Assembly: GCF_002531575.1 (NCBI RefSeq)
Contig: NZ_NWTI01000006.1
Coordinates: forward strand, 293,812-357,811
Source: Bradyrhizobium sp. Y36
Lineage (GTDB): Bacteria > Pseudomonadota > Alphaproteobacteria > Rhizobiales > Xanthobacteraceae
Direction: 5' to 3'
Length of the DNA stretch: 64,000 nt
The notes under the pieces are model-generated. The model worked only from the letters and a program-made list of their open reading frames with translations. It was not told where the DNA came from and did no database searches. The position numbers and the translations under genes are program-made. This document shows, in pieces, positions 29,185 to 38,561 of the stretch; positions within the stretch are counted from its first letter, which is position 1; each line of letters opens with the position of its first letter.

Positions 29185-30408
29185 TCACGAATTGACGTGC
29201 ACGAAATCCCGCAAGAGCGGATAGATCTCGTTGTTCCAGCGCCGGCCAGAGAACACGCCGTAATGGCCGACGCCGGCCTGCATGTGGTGGACGCGGCGAT
29301 AGGCGCGCACGCCGGTGCAGAGATCCTGTGCCGCGAGCGTCTGGCCGATCGAGCAGATGTCGTCCTTCTCGCCTTCGACCGTCATCAGCCCCATGCGGCT
29401 GACGGCCTTGGTGTTTACCGGACGTCCCCGATGCATCAGCTTGCCCTGCGGCAGAAGATGCTCCTGGAACACGTCGCGCACGGTCTCGATGTAGAACTCG
29501 GCCGGCAGGTCCATCACGGCGAAATATTCGTCGTAGAAGGTCTTGATGGTCGCGGCCTTCTCCTTCTCGCCCTTGGCGATGTGGTTGGCGAGGTCCATGT
29601 GCTGCTTGATGTGACGCTCGAGGTTCATCGAGACGAAGGCGGTGAGCTGCACGAAGCCGGGATAGACCTTGCGCAGCGCGCCGCGGCATTGCATCGGCAC
29701 GTAGTTGATCAGGTTCTGCTCGAACCATTCGATCGGCTTGCTCTTGGCGAAGTCGTTGACTTTCGTAGGCTGGATGCGCGTGTCGATCGGCCCCGCCATC
29801 AGCGTCAGCGTCGCCGGGCGCGAGGGATGGTTGTCCTCGCACATGATCGCGGCGGCCGCGAGCGCCGACACCGAAGGCTGGCAGATCGCCACCATGTGCG
29901 GGCGCGGGCCGAGCTGCCCTAAGAAGTCGATGAGATGCTCGGTGTAGTCGTCGAGCCCGAAACGGCCTTCGCTGCGCGGGATGTCGCGCGGATTGTGCCA
30001 GTCGGTGATGTAGACGTCGTGATCCTGCAGCAGCGTCTGCACCGTGCCGCGCAGCAGCGTCGCGAAATGGCCGGACATCGGCGCCACCAGCAGCATGCGC
30101 GGCTGCTCGCTGATGCCGTCCTTCCTGAAATGCAGCAGCGAGCCGAACGGCGTCGCGTAGGCGATCTCCTCGCTGACGGCGACTTCGCGACTGCCCACCC
30201 TGACGCTGTCGATGCCGTAAGCGGGACGGTGATAGGTCAGGGTGGAGCGCGAGATCAGCTCCAGCGCCGCCGACAGCCGGCCGACCACCTGATCCGACAT
30301 GCCTTGAGGCACCAGATTGAGGAATTTGAGCGCGGACGACGCCCCGGCGCGCCACGGCGCGGTCAGGTCCATGTGGTTCTGAAAGGCCTGATAGTACATC
30401 GACATCAT
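29185..30408 (-). CDS. phaZ: Intracellular polyhydroxyalkanoate depolymerase
   Basis: 407-residue enzyme that mobilises stored poly-3-hydroxybutyrate granules. The nucleophile site is a lipase-box variant with cysteine, VAICQPSVSALAA, as in intracellular PhaZ proteins. Other family stretches are DVYITDWHNPRDIP and AGVGHYGVFSGRRW near the C-terminus, where the catalytic His lies. Two adjacent ATGs (30408, 30405) begin MMSMYYQAF; the longer frame to 30516 adds no family residues. It is divergent from the GST gene; no PHA synthase is in the window. Confidence 0.93.
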   Translation of the reverse strand: MMSMYYQAFQNHMDLTAPWRAGASSALKFLNLVPQGMSDQVVGRLSAALELISRSTLTYHRPAYGIDSVRVGSREVAVSEEIAYATPFGSLLHFRKDGISEQPRMLLVAPMSGHFATLLRGTVQTLLQDHDVYITDWHNPRDIPRSEGRFGLDDYTEHLIDFLGQLGPRPHMVAICQPSVSALAAAAIMCEDNHPSRPATLTLMAGPIDTRIQPTKVNDFAKSKPIEWFEQNLINYVPMQCRGALRKVYPGFVQLTAFVSMNLERHIKQHMDLANHIAKGEKEKAATIKTFYDEYFAVMDLPAEFYIETVRDVFQEHLLPQGKLMHRGRPVNTKAVSRMGLMTVEGEKDDICSIGQTLAAQDLCTGVRAYRRVHHMQAGVGHYGVFSGRRWNNEIYPLLRDFVHVNS

Positions 30409-30578
30409 GCTGAAATGCCCACCTGTCTCATGTCGTGATGCAATATCGAAGCCAGACGGCGGCCGGACCGCCCGGAAAATTGGCACGTCGCTTGCTGCTC
30501 TCCGGGCGGGAAGCACAGGTCACGGGCAGGTCCGCGCTGCAGCGCGGTGCCCGCGATCAGGCGTGAGGGAAGAGCCCT

Positions 30579-31235
30579 ATGGCAAAGGCGACACTGACCA
30601 TCAGCAGCAAGAACTATTCGTCCTGGTCGCTGCGTGGCTGGCTGCTGACGAAATTCTCCGGGCTCGATTTCGAGGAAATCGTCACCGCGCCGGACGATCC
30701 GTCGGCGCGCGCCGAAATCCTGCTGCTGTCGTCCTCGATCCTGGTGCCGTGTCTGCGGCACGAGGGCGCGGTGGTCTGGGATACGCTGGCGATCGCCGAA
30801 TATCTCAACGAGGTGATGCCGGCCGCCGGCCTGTTGCCGGATGACCGCGTGCAGCGCGCCCATTGCCGCGCGATCTCGGGCGAAATCCACTCCGGCTTCA
30901 CCACGCTGCGGGCCTCGCTGCCGGTGAATCTGAAAGGACGTTTCCCTGGCTTCAAGATCTGGTCGCGTGCGCAGGCCGACATCGACCGCGTCTGCTCGAT
31001 CTGGCGCGACTGCCTGGAGAGGTCGGGCGGCCCGTTCCTGTTCGGGGAGAGGCGCACCATGGCGGATGCGATGTACGCGCCCGTGGTGACCCGCTTCGTC
31101 ACCTACGACGTCAAGCTGGAGCCGCCGCTGAAGGCCTATGCCGACACCATCATGGCGATGCCCGAGATGGCCGAATGGATCGCGGCCGCGCGCGAGGAGC
31201 CGGCCGAGATCGAGGAGCTCGAGGTCGAATATTAG
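30579..31235 (+). CDS. Glutathione S-transferase family protein
   Basis: 218 residues. The N-terminal thioredoxin-like domain has the glutathione-site Ser in SSKNYSSWSLRGW, and the cis-Pro in SSILVPCLRHEG with the nearby DTLAIAEYL. The C-terminal helical domain has ERRTMADAMYAPVVTRF. It probably conjugates or reduces electrophiles in the cytosol; the substrate is unknown. Directly after the stop, 31234-31258 can form a small hairpin followed by GTTT, a possible weak terminator. Confidence 0.9.
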   Translation: MAKATLTISSKNYSSWSLRGWLLTKFSGLDFEEIVTAPDDPSARAEILLLSSSILVPCLRHEGAVVWDTLAIAEYLNEVMPAAGLLPDDRVQRAHCRAISGEIHSGFTTLRASLPVNLKGRFPGFKIWSRAQADIDRVCSIWRDCLERSGGPFLFGERRTMADAMYAPVVTRFVTYDVKLEPPLKAYADTIMAMPEMAEWIAAAREEPAEIEELEVEY

Positions 31236-31517
31236 GCAGGTCCGGCGTCGCCTTGCCTGTTTCGGGGGCGGGACCGGTTGCGGCGGTCTGAGCGAGCCAG
31301 GCCCTTGTCCGGATTAACCTTTGGCGCCCGTGACAGGCCAGTGCCGCTGGCCGCGCCGCACAGATATTGTACGCATCTGCACAGCCGCACCGACATCTAG
31401 CCGTGAACAGCTGCGTACACGGCGCTTCCGCTGATTCGGACGTGATTCGTTCGGGCCGCGTTCCGAAGGTTAAGGCGGAGCGCGGCGCCGTTGCATTTTG
31501 GAACAGCCATGAAGGCG

Positions 31518-31742
31518 TCAGGCAGCGCCGCGCTGCTTCACGCGCGGCAGGCGCCAGCCGATGACGGTCGCTTCGACCGCAATGCCGGCCTCATGGTTCT
31601 GCCAGCGTCCCTCGACATAACGGCAGGCGAACGGCAGTTGGTACGTTCCGCTGTGGTCCTCGCACAGCACTTCGAGCGCCAGGCCCGGCGGTGGTTCTCC
31701 GGCGCCGTCGAATTCCGCCAATCGTCTATCGCGCGTTGCCAT
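31518..31742 (-). CDS. Small hypothetical protein (74 aa)
   Basis: Unassigned small cytosolic protein (MATRDRRLAEFDGAG; LPFACRYVEGRWQNHEAG; ending PRVKQRGAA). GGGGAG stands 9 bases before the ATG at 31742, which supports this start over an overlapping frame beginning at 31747. The central FACRYVEGRWxN pattern with aromatic residues looks like a small folded domain. The preceding gap 31236-31517 holds nothing I can name. Confidence 0.65.
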   Translation of the reverse strand: MATRDRRLAEFDGAGEPPPGLALEVLCEDHSGTYQLPFACRYVEGRWQNHEAGIAVEATVIGWRLPRVKQRGAA

Positions 31743-31927
31743 TCCAAAAATCTCCCCTAATCAAAGCCGCGGGAAGAGCGCCCACCCCTTCCGCGTGCCG
31801 TTCACTGCTCCCCGTCCCAGGGGAACAAGCCAAGCTCAACGCGAGAATGCGGTACGAGTGTGGTAGCCTTTGGCGGCTGCGCGCAAACAGCGCACATTGC
31901 CGTGATCGATCGGACGAGGAACCCTTC

Positions 31928-32284
31928 ATGCTGCTTCGAAATGCCGGGCTTTGTTTCGCGATATTGCTGCTCGCAACGCTGGCGGGTGCGCCGGTGCACG
32001 CGCAGGACGTGCCCGGCATCGAGATCTGCACGGTCGAGAAGACCATGGAGCGGCGCACCAGCTGCCTGCAGAGCAATGTCGACTTCCTGCAGAAGACGAT
32101 TACCAAGCTGAACCTCGATCACCAGCAGAAGCTGGATGCCGCGGCTCGCCAGATCGACGCGCTGAAGACAGGCATCGCCGGCCTGCAGAAGACGCTTAGC
32201 GATCTCCAGGCCGCGCAGGCGAAGACGGCCGAGGACCTGAAGAAGAAGCAGGACGCGCCGCCGCCGAAGGACGCTGCGAAATAA
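31928..32284 (+). CDS. Small secreted coiled-coil protein (118 aa)
   Basis: Signal peptide MLLRNAGLCFAILLLATL, cut near VHAQ (residue 26). The mature part has two Cys close together (ICTVEKTMERRTSC) and then a long heptad-like helix (LDHQQKLDAAARQIDALK, and LQKTLSDLQAAQAKTAEDL) ending in a Lys/Pro tail. It probably oligomerises in the periplasm. The open frame begins 79 codons earlier, but only this ATG gives a signal peptide. No family name known to me. Confidence 0.75.
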   Translation: MLLRNAGLCFAILLLATLAGAPVHAQDVPGIEICTVEKTMERRTSCLQSNVDFLQKTITKLNLDHQQKLDAAARQIDALKTGIAGLQKTLSDLQAAQAKTAEDLKKKQDAPPPKDAAK

Positions 32285-32293
32285 AGGCGGCAA

Positions 32294-33397
32294 TCACGCC
32301 ACGCGATAGCGCTCCATCACGCCCCGATCAGGCTCATAGCCGAGCCCCGGCCCTGTGGGCACCGCGACATGGCCGGTGGCATCGCTATCCGCGCGGCCGC
32401 CCCAGAGGCAGGCCTCGCGCTTCAGATAGAACATCTCGACCAGCCCGTCCTCGCGCGTTGCGAGCAGGTGCAGCGTCGCCAGCAGGCCGGGGCCGAAATA
32501 CGGGGAGTGCGGCACGATCTTGACGCCGAGCCGATCGGCCAGCGCCGCGATCTTCAGGAATTCGGTGATGCCGCCGACCTTGATCACCGACGGCTGGGCG
32601 TGGCTCACCGCGCCCGCCGCCATCATCTGGCGGAATTGAACCTCCGTGCAGGCATTCTCGCCGGCGGCGACGCCGAGCCCGCCCTTGCTGCGGACCTCGG
32701 CGAGCGCGGCAAAGTCCTCCGGCGGCCAGATCGGCTCCTCCAGAAACATCGGTCGCGCGTCGCGGCATGCGGTTGCGAATGCGATCGCCTGCTCGGCCGT
32801 GAGCGGACAGTTCATGTCGACCATCAGCGGAATGCTCGGCCCGATCGCCTCGCGCGCGGCAAGCACTGCAGGCGTCGTGGTCTCGTGCAGCTTGATCGCG
32901 CCATAGCCGAGCGCGAGCGCCTTCCTGCATTCGGCCGCGATGTTGTCGGGCGAGCCGATCCGCAGCAGGCTCGCATAGGCCGGGATGGCGGTGCGCCTGT
33001 TTTCGCCGAGCAGGCGATGCAGCGGCACGCCTTCAATCCTGGCAGCAAGGTCCCACAGCGCGATGTCGAGCCCTGAGATCGCGAACATGGTGATGCCGTA
33101 GCGGCCGAACAGGTGCAGGTTGCGCTGGATCTGCTCCATCGCGGCGGGAATGCCGGCGGCATCGGGCACCTTCAGCCCGCGGGCCTGCGGCGCGATCATC
33201 TCCTCCACCGCGCTACGCGTGGTGCGCGGGCAGACATAGGCGAAGGCATCGCCCCAGCCGGTCAGTCCGGCATCGGTCGAGACCTCGATGAGCACCATGT
33301 CGAGGGCGGTGATCGCGGACGCGCCCTGGCGAAAGTTCGCAACGCCGGCGTCATAGGGGATGCGGATATGGTGCGCCCGCACATCGGTGATTTCCAT
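32294..33397 (-). CDS. Enolase-superfamily enzyme (mandelate racemase/muconate lactonising type)
   Basis: 367 residues. Capping domain with DMVLIEVSTDAGLTGWGD, then the barrel: base motif in GAIKLHETTTP; metal ligands Asp in LMVDMNCPLT, Glu in FLEEPIWPPED and Glu in AAGENACTE; a further Lys in SVIKVGGITE and His in KIVPHSPYFGPG. The family abstracts a proton alpha to a carboxylate, as in sugar-acid dehydratases, racemases and cycloisomerases; the specific substrate is not clear. The ATG at 33397 follows AGAGGAA; the frame stays open to 33610. It is divergent from the AraC/GyrI regulator. Confidence 0.9.
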   Translation of the reverse strand: MEITDVRAHHIRIPYDAGVANFRQGASAITALDMVLIEVSTDAGLTGWGDAFAYVCPRTTRSAVEEMIAPQARGLKVPDAAGIPAAMEQIQRNLHLFGRYGITMFAISGLDIALWDLAARIEGVPLHRLLGENRRTAIPAYASLLRIGSPDNIAAECRKALALGYGAIKLHETTTPAVLAAREAIGPSIPLMVDMNCPLTAEQAIAFATACRDARPMFLEEPIWPPEDFAALAEVRSKGGLGVAAGENACTEVQFRQMMAAGAVSHAQPSVIKVGGITEFLKIAALADRLGVKIVPHSPYFGPGLLATLHLLATREDGLVEMFYLKREACLWGGRADSDATGHVAVPTGPGLGYEPDRGVMERYRVA

Positions 33398-33568
33398 GAC
33401 GCGGTTCCTCTTTCTGGTGAGCGGTTGCAGCAAGTGTAGCCGTGAACACCAGGACGTTGCCAGTGGCCATTCCCGCACTATCCTTGCGCCCGGACAGCAA
33501 TGCCGATCAAGCGAGGCGGGGCGGGGACGGCGCATCATCGCCGCGCTTCGAACGAGAGTTGAGCCACC

Positions 33569-34402
33569 ATGAACCCAGCGCAGCGCGCGCTCTGGTATAT
33601 CGAGAGCCATCTGGCCGAGCCGATCGCGCTCGACGAGATCGCCGCGATCTCGGGCGTGTCACGGTTCCACATCGTGCGCGCGTTTGCCGCAGCCACCGGC
33701 TTGCCGGTGATGCGCTACGTGCGCGCGCGGCGGCTGACGGAAGCTGCGCGTCTTCTTGCGAAAGGCGCGCCTGATATCCTCGGCGTCGCGCTGGAGGCGG
33801 ATTACGGCTCGCACGAAGCTTTCACCCGCGCGTTCCGCGACCAATTCGGCGCCACGCCCGAAGCGGTGAGGGCGGCAATGTGCGTCAACCAGCTCAAGCT
33901 TCAGGAGCCGATCCTCATGGACTCCACCATGCTCGACCATCTCGCCCCGCCGCGTTTTGAAACCATGAAGGCCTTCCTCGTCGCCGGTCCCGCCGAGCGC
34001 ATCTCCTGCGACAACGGCGCCGTCATTCCCGGCCTCTGGCACCGCTTCCATCAGGAGGTCGCCGACATTCCCGCGAGGGTCGGACAGGTCGCCTACGGCG
34101 TCTGCTGCAACGGCGACGATGCCGGCAATTTCGACTACATCGCCGGCGTCGAGGTGACCGATTTCTCGGACCTGCCGCGACGCTTCGCCCGCATCCGCAT
34201 CCCCGAGCAGCGCTATGCGGTGTTCACGCACACCGAGCACGTCGCCTCGATCCGCCGCACCGTCAACACGATCTGGAATCGATGGCTGCCCGGCTCGGGC
34301 TTGCAGGCCGCGGACGCGCCGAATTTCGAGCGCTACGACGTGACGTTCGATCCCGCAACCGGCAATGGCGGCTTTCAGATCTGGGTGCCGGTGAAGGAGT
34401 AA
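33569..34402 (+). CDS. AraC-family regulator with GyrI-like effector domain
   Basis: 277 residues. The DNA-binding domain comes first (LDEIAAISGVSRFHIVRAF; LGVALEADYGSHEAFTRAF), as in Rob and its relatives, followed by a GyrI-like small-molecule-binding domain (AGVEVTDFSDLPRRFARI; FQIWVPVKE). This design senses hydrophobic or cationic compounds. It starts 171 bp from the divergent enolase-superfamily gene, and 133 bp before the lactonase gene on its own strand. Confidence 0.92.
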   Translation: MNPAQRALWYIESHLAEPIALDEIAAISGVSRFHIVRAFAAATGLPVMRYVRARRLTEAARLLAKGAPDILGVALEADYGSHEAFTRAFRDQFGATPEAVRAAMCVNQLKLQEPILMDSTMLDHLAPPRFETMKAFLVAGPAERISCDNGAVIPGLWHRFHQEVADIPARVGQVAYGVCCNGDDAGNFDYIAGVEVTDFSDLPRRFARIRIPEQRYAVFTHTEHVASIRRTVNTIWNRWLPGSGLQAADAPNFERYDVTFDPATGNGGFQIWVPVKE

Positions 34403-34535
34403 GCGCAACGCTGGCATACCATCCCGCTTGCTTGGCAAGCCGAGGCGACTTTGTCATAACCTCAGGCAAATCTTGCGTGTGGGGCCGAGCCGGACATCCC
34501 GTGCAAGTCATAACAAGCAGCCGGGAGGGTCTCAC

Positions 34536-35462
34536 ATGTCTGACGTCCGCGTTCTCGCCACCGACCTCGAATTTCCCGAAGGGCCGGTCGTGATGCCGGA
34601 CGGCTCGGTGGTGCTGGTGGAGATCCGCGGCCAGCGACTGACGCGTGTCTATCCCGACGGCCGCAAGGAGATCGTGGCGAAGATTCCGGGCGGCCCGAAC
34701 GGCGCCGCCCTCGGTCCCGACGGCAAGATCTACATCTGCAACAATGGCGGCTTCTCCTGGATCCCGACCCGCAACATGATCATGCCGGGTCCGCAGCCGG
34801 ACGATTATCTCGGCGGCTCGATCCAGCGCGTCGACCTGCAATCCGGCAAGGTCGAGACCGTCGTGACGAAATGCGGCGAGCACGATCTGCGCGGGCCGAA
34901 TGATCTGGTGTTCGACAGGCAGGGTGGGCTCTGGTTCTCCGATCTCGGCAAGCGCCGCGCGCGCGAGATGGATGTCGGCGGCATGTATTACCTCAAGCCC
35001 GGCATGACCGAGCTGGTCGAGATCGTGCACGGCATCCTGCCGGCCAACGGTATCGGGCTGTCGCCGGACGAGAACACCGTCTACATCGCGGAGACGCCGA
35101 CCGGCCGGCTCTGGGCCTACGAGCTCTCTGCCCCGGGCACGCTGAAGCCGCGCGACGTGATCTATCGCGGCGAGCGGGGAAAACCGATCTGCGGCCTCGG
35201 CGGCTACCAGATGTTCGACTCGCTGGCGGTGGAAGCCGGCGGCAATGTCTGCGTCGCCACCCTCGTGTCCGGCTGCATCTCGGTGATCGCGCCCGACGGC
35301 ACCTTGGTCGAGCAGGTCCCGACCGGCGACCGCGTCACCACCAACATCGCCTTCGGCGGCCCCGAGCTGAAGACCGCCTTCATCACGCTGTCGGGCAAGG
35401 GCGAGCTGGTCGCCATGGACTGGCCGCGCGGTGGTTTGCCGTTGAATTTTCTGAACAAGTGA
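34536..35462 (+). CDS. SMP-30/gluconolactonase-type hydrolase
   Basis: 308-residue six-bladed beta-propeller that usually opens sugar lactones with a divalent metal. Metal-site Glu in LEFPEGPVVMPDGS, Asn in GPNDLVFDRQGGLWFSD, and Asn/Asp in ANGIGLSPDENTVYIAET. GGGAGGG precedes the ATG at 34536; the frame is open 36 codons higher. With the enolase-superfamily enzyme and the GMC oxidoreductase nearby it could belong to a sugar-acid route (oxidation, lactone opening, dehydration), but this is inference. Confidence 0.9.
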   Translation: MSDVRVLATDLEFPEGPVVMPDGSVVLVEIRGQRLTRVYPDGRKEIVAKIPGGPNGAALGPDGKIYICNNGGFSWIPTRNMIMPGPQPDDYLGGSIQRVDLQSGKVETVVTKCGEHDLRGPNDLVFDRQGGLWFSDLGKRRAREMDVGGMYYLKPGMTELVEIVHGILPANGIGLSPDENTVYIAETPTGRLWAYELSAPGTLKPRDVIYRGERGKPICGLGGYQMFDSLAVEAGGNVCVATLVSGCISVIAPDGTLVEQVPTGDRVTTNIAFGGPELKTAFITLSGKGELVAMDWPRGGLPLNFLNK

Positions 35463-35495
35463 ATGTATCTGGACGCGCCGTGCCAATACATCCGT

Positions 35496-35599
35496 CGTCA
35501 TTCCGGGATGCGTGCGCCAGCACGCAGGCCCGGAATCCATAACCCCAGGCGGTGGTTATGGATTCCGGGCTCGCGACGTCGTCGCGCCCCGGAATGACG
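35496..35599. repeat. Palindromic intergenic repeat, family R2, copy 2
   Basis: CGTCATTCCGGGATGCG at the left and CGCGCCCCGGAATGACG at the right, with inner GGAATCCATAACC / GGTTATGGATTCC arms that pair perfectly. It fills the gap between the lactonase and acetyltransferase genes. Confidence 0.85.
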
Positions 35600-35620
35600 G
35601 CAGTCATTATGGAGTGAGAA

Positions 35621-36214
35621 ATGCCCTGGCCTGATCCCATCACCCTGCGCGGACAGCACGCCCGTCTCGAGCCGCTGTCGCATCAGCATCGCGAGGGGCT
35701 GGTCGAGGCCGTCAAGGACGGCGAGCTGTCAAAGCTCTGGTACACGGCAATCCCGCTGCCGGAGAACATGGGCAAGGAGATCGACCGGCGCCTGGGCCTG
35801 CAGGCCGCGGGCTCGATGCTGCCGTTCACCGTGTTCGACGCCGGCGGCAACATCGTCGGCATGACCACCTACATGAACATCGATGCCGCCAACCGCCGCG
35901 TCGAGATCGGCTCGACCTGGTACGGCAAGGGCGCGCAGCGCGGCCCGCTCAACACCCAGTGCAAGCTCTTGCTGCTGCGCCACGCCTTCGAGACGCTGAG
36001 CTGCATCGCGGTCGAATTCCGCACGCATTTCTTCAACCACCAGAGCCGGCGCGCCATCGAGCGCCTGGGCGCCAAGCAGGACGGCATCCTGCGCAGCCAC
36101 CAGGTGGCGCCGAACGGCACGCTGCGCGACACCGTGGTTTACAGCATCACCGCCGCCGAATGGCCGACGGTGCAGGCGCATCTCGAGTTTCAACTCAACG
36201 ACAAGCCGCGCTAG
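35621..36214 (+). CDS. GNAT-family N-acetyltransferase
   Basis: 197 residues, resembling the RimJ/RimL-like subgroup that modifies N-termini or small amines with acetyl-CoA. Core features are VGMTTYMNIDAANRRVEIGS and STWYGKGAQRGPLNTQCK, where the acetyl-CoA loop lies, and later FFNHQSRRAIERLGAKQDG, a typical GNAT ending. It is 16 bp upstream of the GMC oxidoreductase gene, so the two are probably co-transcribed. The substrate is unknown. Confidence 0.88.
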   Translation: MPWPDPITLRGQHARLEPLSHQHREGLVEAVKDGELSKLWYTAIPLPENMGKEIDRRLGLQAAGSMLPFTVFDAGGNIVGMTTYMNIDAANRRVEIGSTWYGKGAQRGPLNTQCKLLLLRHAFETLSCIAVEFRTHFFNHQSRRAIERLGAKQDGILRSHQVAPNGTLRDTVVYSITAAEWPTVQAHLEFQLNDKPR

Positions 36215-36230
36215 GGGCGGCCGAGGGACC

Positions 36231-37877
36231 ATGGACAGATTTGATTATGTGATCATCGGCGCGGGCTCTGCCGGTTGCGTGCTCACCAGCCGGCTCAGCG
36301 AAGACCCTGATGTCAGCGTCTGCGTGCTGGAAGCCGGGCCCAGCGACTGGCATCCCTACATCCATCTGCCGGCCGGCTTCATCAAGACCTTCCACATGAA
36401 GAGCATCAACTGGGCCTACCAGCAGGAGCCCGGACCTTACACGGGCGGGCGCAGCATCTATGCGCCGCGCGGCAAGACGCTCGGCGGTTCGTCCTCGATC
36501 AACGGCCACATCTACAACCGCGGCCAGCGCATGGATTTCGACACCTGGGCGCAGATGGGCAATCGCGGCTGGGGCTATGCCGACGTGCTGCCCTACTTTA
36601 AGCGGCTGGAGAAGCGGGTCGGCGAGGGCGACAACACGTTCCGCGGGCGCGACGGCAAACTCACCGTCACCACGATGGACTGGCGCGATCCGCTCTGCGA
36701 AGCCTTCATGGAAGGCGCGGTCTCGCTCGGCATTCCCCGCAACCCCGATTACAACGGCGCCATACAGGAGGGCGTCTCCTACTGCCAGCGCACCATCGAC
36801 AAGGGCTTGCGCGTCTCCGGCTCGACCGCGTTCCTCAAGCCCGCGATGAAGCGGCCGAACGTGCATGTGCACACCCATGCGCATGCGACCGAGATCATCT
36901 TCGAGGGCAAGCGTGCCGTCGGCGTGCGCTACACCAAGGGCGGCCGCGGCGGCACGCCGGTCGAAGTGCGCGCCAACAAGGAGGTGATCCTCTCGGGCGG
37001 TACCTATAATTCGCCGCAGCTGCTGCAGCTCTCCGGCATCGGCTCGCCCGATCTGTTGCAGCAGCACGGCATCGCCGTGCGTCACGCGCTGCCGGTCGGC
37101 GAGGGCCTGCAGGACCATTACGCCCCGCGCACGGTGGCGCGGGTCAAGGACATCAAGACCATCAACGAGCTTCGCCGCGGCGTCTCGCTGTGGATCGAGG
37201 CGCTGAAATGGGCCACCGCGCGCCGCGGCCTGCTCTCGCTGTCGCCGACCATGGTCTATTGCTTCTGGCACTCCGGCGAGAGCGCTGACAGCTCCGACCT
37301 GCAGCTCACCTTCACGCCGGCGTCTTACAAGGAAGGCGTGCAGGGCCAGCTCGAGGACGAGCCCGGCATGACGGTGGCGTCCTGGCAGCAGCGCCCCGAG
37401 AGCCGCGGCTATGTCCGCATCCGCTCGAACGACCCGTTCGCGCCGCCGATCATCCAGACCAACTATCTCGACGCCGAGCTTGACCGCCGCGTCATCGTCG
37501 GCGGCATGAAGCTCGCGCGGCGCCTGCTGAAGAGCGCGCCGCTGTCGCCCTATTACGCTTACGAGGATTTCCCGGGCCCGAACATCAACACCGACGACGA
37601 ATTTTTGGCTGCCGCAACGGAGCGGGGCACCACGACCTTCCACCCCGGCTGCACCTGCCGCATGGGCCCGGCGGATTCGAGCTGGGCCGTCGTCGACGAC
37701 CAGCTCCGCGTCCACGGCCTCGAAGGCCTCCGCGTCATCGACGCCTCGGTGATGCCGCGCATGATCTCGGCGAATTTGAATGCTTCGACGATGATGATCG
37801 CGGATCGTGCCTCGGATTTGATCCGCGGCAAGACCCCGATGGAAGCCGCAAGGTTTCCGGACGCGGCGACGGCGTGA
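36231..37877 (+). CDS. GMC-family oxidoreductase (choline dehydrogenase-like)
   Basis: 548-residue FAD enzyme that oxidises an alcohol. The FAD motif DYVIIGAGSAGCVLT stands at the N-terminus. Signature 1 is GKTLGGSSSINGHIYNRG, and signature 2 lies in GGTYNSPQLLQLSGIG. The active-site His is in TTFHPGCTCRMG and the partner Asn in ISANLNASTMMIADRA. Full length for the family. Substrate (choline, aliphatic alcohol or sugar alcohol) unknown; no betaine-aldehyde dehydrogenase or betaine transporter is nearby, so choline is not favoured. Confidence 0.93.
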   Translation: MDRFDYVIIGAGSAGCVLTSRLSEDPDVSVCVLEAGPSDWHPYIHLPAGFIKTFHMKSINWAYQQEPGPYTGGRSIYAPRGKTLGGSSSINGHIYNRGQRMDFDTWAQMGNRGWGYADVLPYFKRLEKRVGEGDNTFRGRDGKLTVTTMDWRDPLCEAFMEGAVSLGIPRNPDYNGAIQEGVSYCQRTIDKGLRVSGSTAFLKPAMKRPNVHVHTHAHATEIIFEGKRAVGVRYTKGGRGGTPVEVRANKEVILSGGTYNSPQLLQLSGIGSPDLLQQHGIAVRHALPVGEGLQDHYAPRTVARVKDIKTINELRRGVSLWIEALKWATARRGLLSLSPTMVYCFWHSGESADSSDLQLTFTPASYKEGVQGQLEDEPGMTVASWQQRPESRGYVRIRSNDPFAPPIIQTNYLDAELDRRVIVGGMKLARRLLKSAPLSPYYAYEDFPGPNINTDDEFLAAATERGTTTFHPGCTCRMGPADSSWAVVDDQLRVHGLEGLRVIDASVMPRMISANLNASTMMIADRASDLIRGKTPMEAARFPDAATA

Positions 37878-37884
37878 CAGCTTT

Positions 37885-37971
37885 GTAGGATGGGTAGAGC
37901 GAAGCGAAACCCATCATCGTGCCGCGTTCTCCGAAGGTGCGATAGGTTTCGCTGCGCTCTACCCATCCGAC
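37885..37971. repeat. REP pair, family R3, copy 1 (left of RAYT)
   Basis: Two inverted REP-like units: GTAGGATGGGTAGAGCGAAG... at the left and ...CGCTGCGCTCTACCCATCC at the right. Each unit can fold as its own hairpin (GATGGGT..ACCCATC). It ends 42 bp before the RAYT transposase start. Copies are at 38562-38648 and 39515-39600. Confidence 0.88.
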
Positions 37972-38013
37972 AAGAGCGATGACGCCTATCCAAGGTTGTG
38001 CCATGATGAGGGC

Positions 38014-38556
38014 ATGACCTCCTATCGACGCAACTTCGTTCCCGGCGGAAGCTTCTTCTTCACCGCCAATCTCGCCGACCGCCGGCAGTCGCTCCTGACG
38101 GCGAACATCGACTTGTTGCGCGCGGCCTTTCGCGAGATCCGTCGACGGCATCCCTTCACGATCGATGCGATCGTGGTGCTGCCGGAGCATCTTCACACCG
38201 TCTGGACCATGCCGGACGGAGATGCCGATTTCGCGACGCGCTGGCGGCAGATCAAATCAGCCTTCTCTCGCAACCTCGCGGTCGATGAACCGGTGTCGGC
38301 CAGCCGCGTCGCCAGAGGGGAGCGCGGCATCTGGCAGCGCCGCTATTGGGAGCACACCATTCGGGACGAGGAGGATTATGCCCGGCACATCGACTACGTG
38401 CACATCAACCCGGTCAAGCACGGCCTCGTCGATCGAGTTACGGATTGGGCTCCTTCGTCGTTCCATCGCCATGTGGCTCTAGGCATTTATCCGGCCGACT
38501 GGGCTGGCGATCTGTCGCAACACAATGACGGTGCCAAGTTCGGAGAACGAAGTTGA
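38014..38556 (+). CDS. REP-associated tyrosine transposase (RAYT, Y1 family)
   Basis: 180-residue single-strand nuclease of the IS200-related Y1 superfamily. The HUH metal motif is HLH (59-61) in VVLPEHLHTVWTMP. The likely catalytic Tyr is Tyr128 in HIDYVHINPVKHGLVD, a RAYT hallmark, preceded by WQRRYWEHTIRDEEDY. The ATG at 38014 is preferred to a TTG at 37996. The gene is flanked by inverted REP pairs of one family at 37885-37971 and at 38562-38648, the second beginning 5 bp after the stop codon. RAYTs are thought to move or maintain such REPs; here that is inferred from position. Confidence 0.92.
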   Translation: MTSYRRNFVPGGSFFFTANLADRRQSLLTANIDLLRAAFREIRRRHPFTIDAIVVLPEHLHTVWTMPDGDADFATRWRQIKSAFSRNLAVDEPVSASRVARGERGIWQRRYWEHTIRDEEDYARHIDYVHINPVKHGLVDRVTDWAPSSFHRHVALGIYPADWAGDLSQHNDGAKFGERS

Positions 38557-38561
38557 CGAAG

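Noticed and set aside
36231..37877. Assigning the GMC enzyme as choline dehydrogenase (betA)
   Set aside because: No betaine-aldehyde dehydrogenase, BetI or choline transporter is nearby, and the family is too broad for a specific name.
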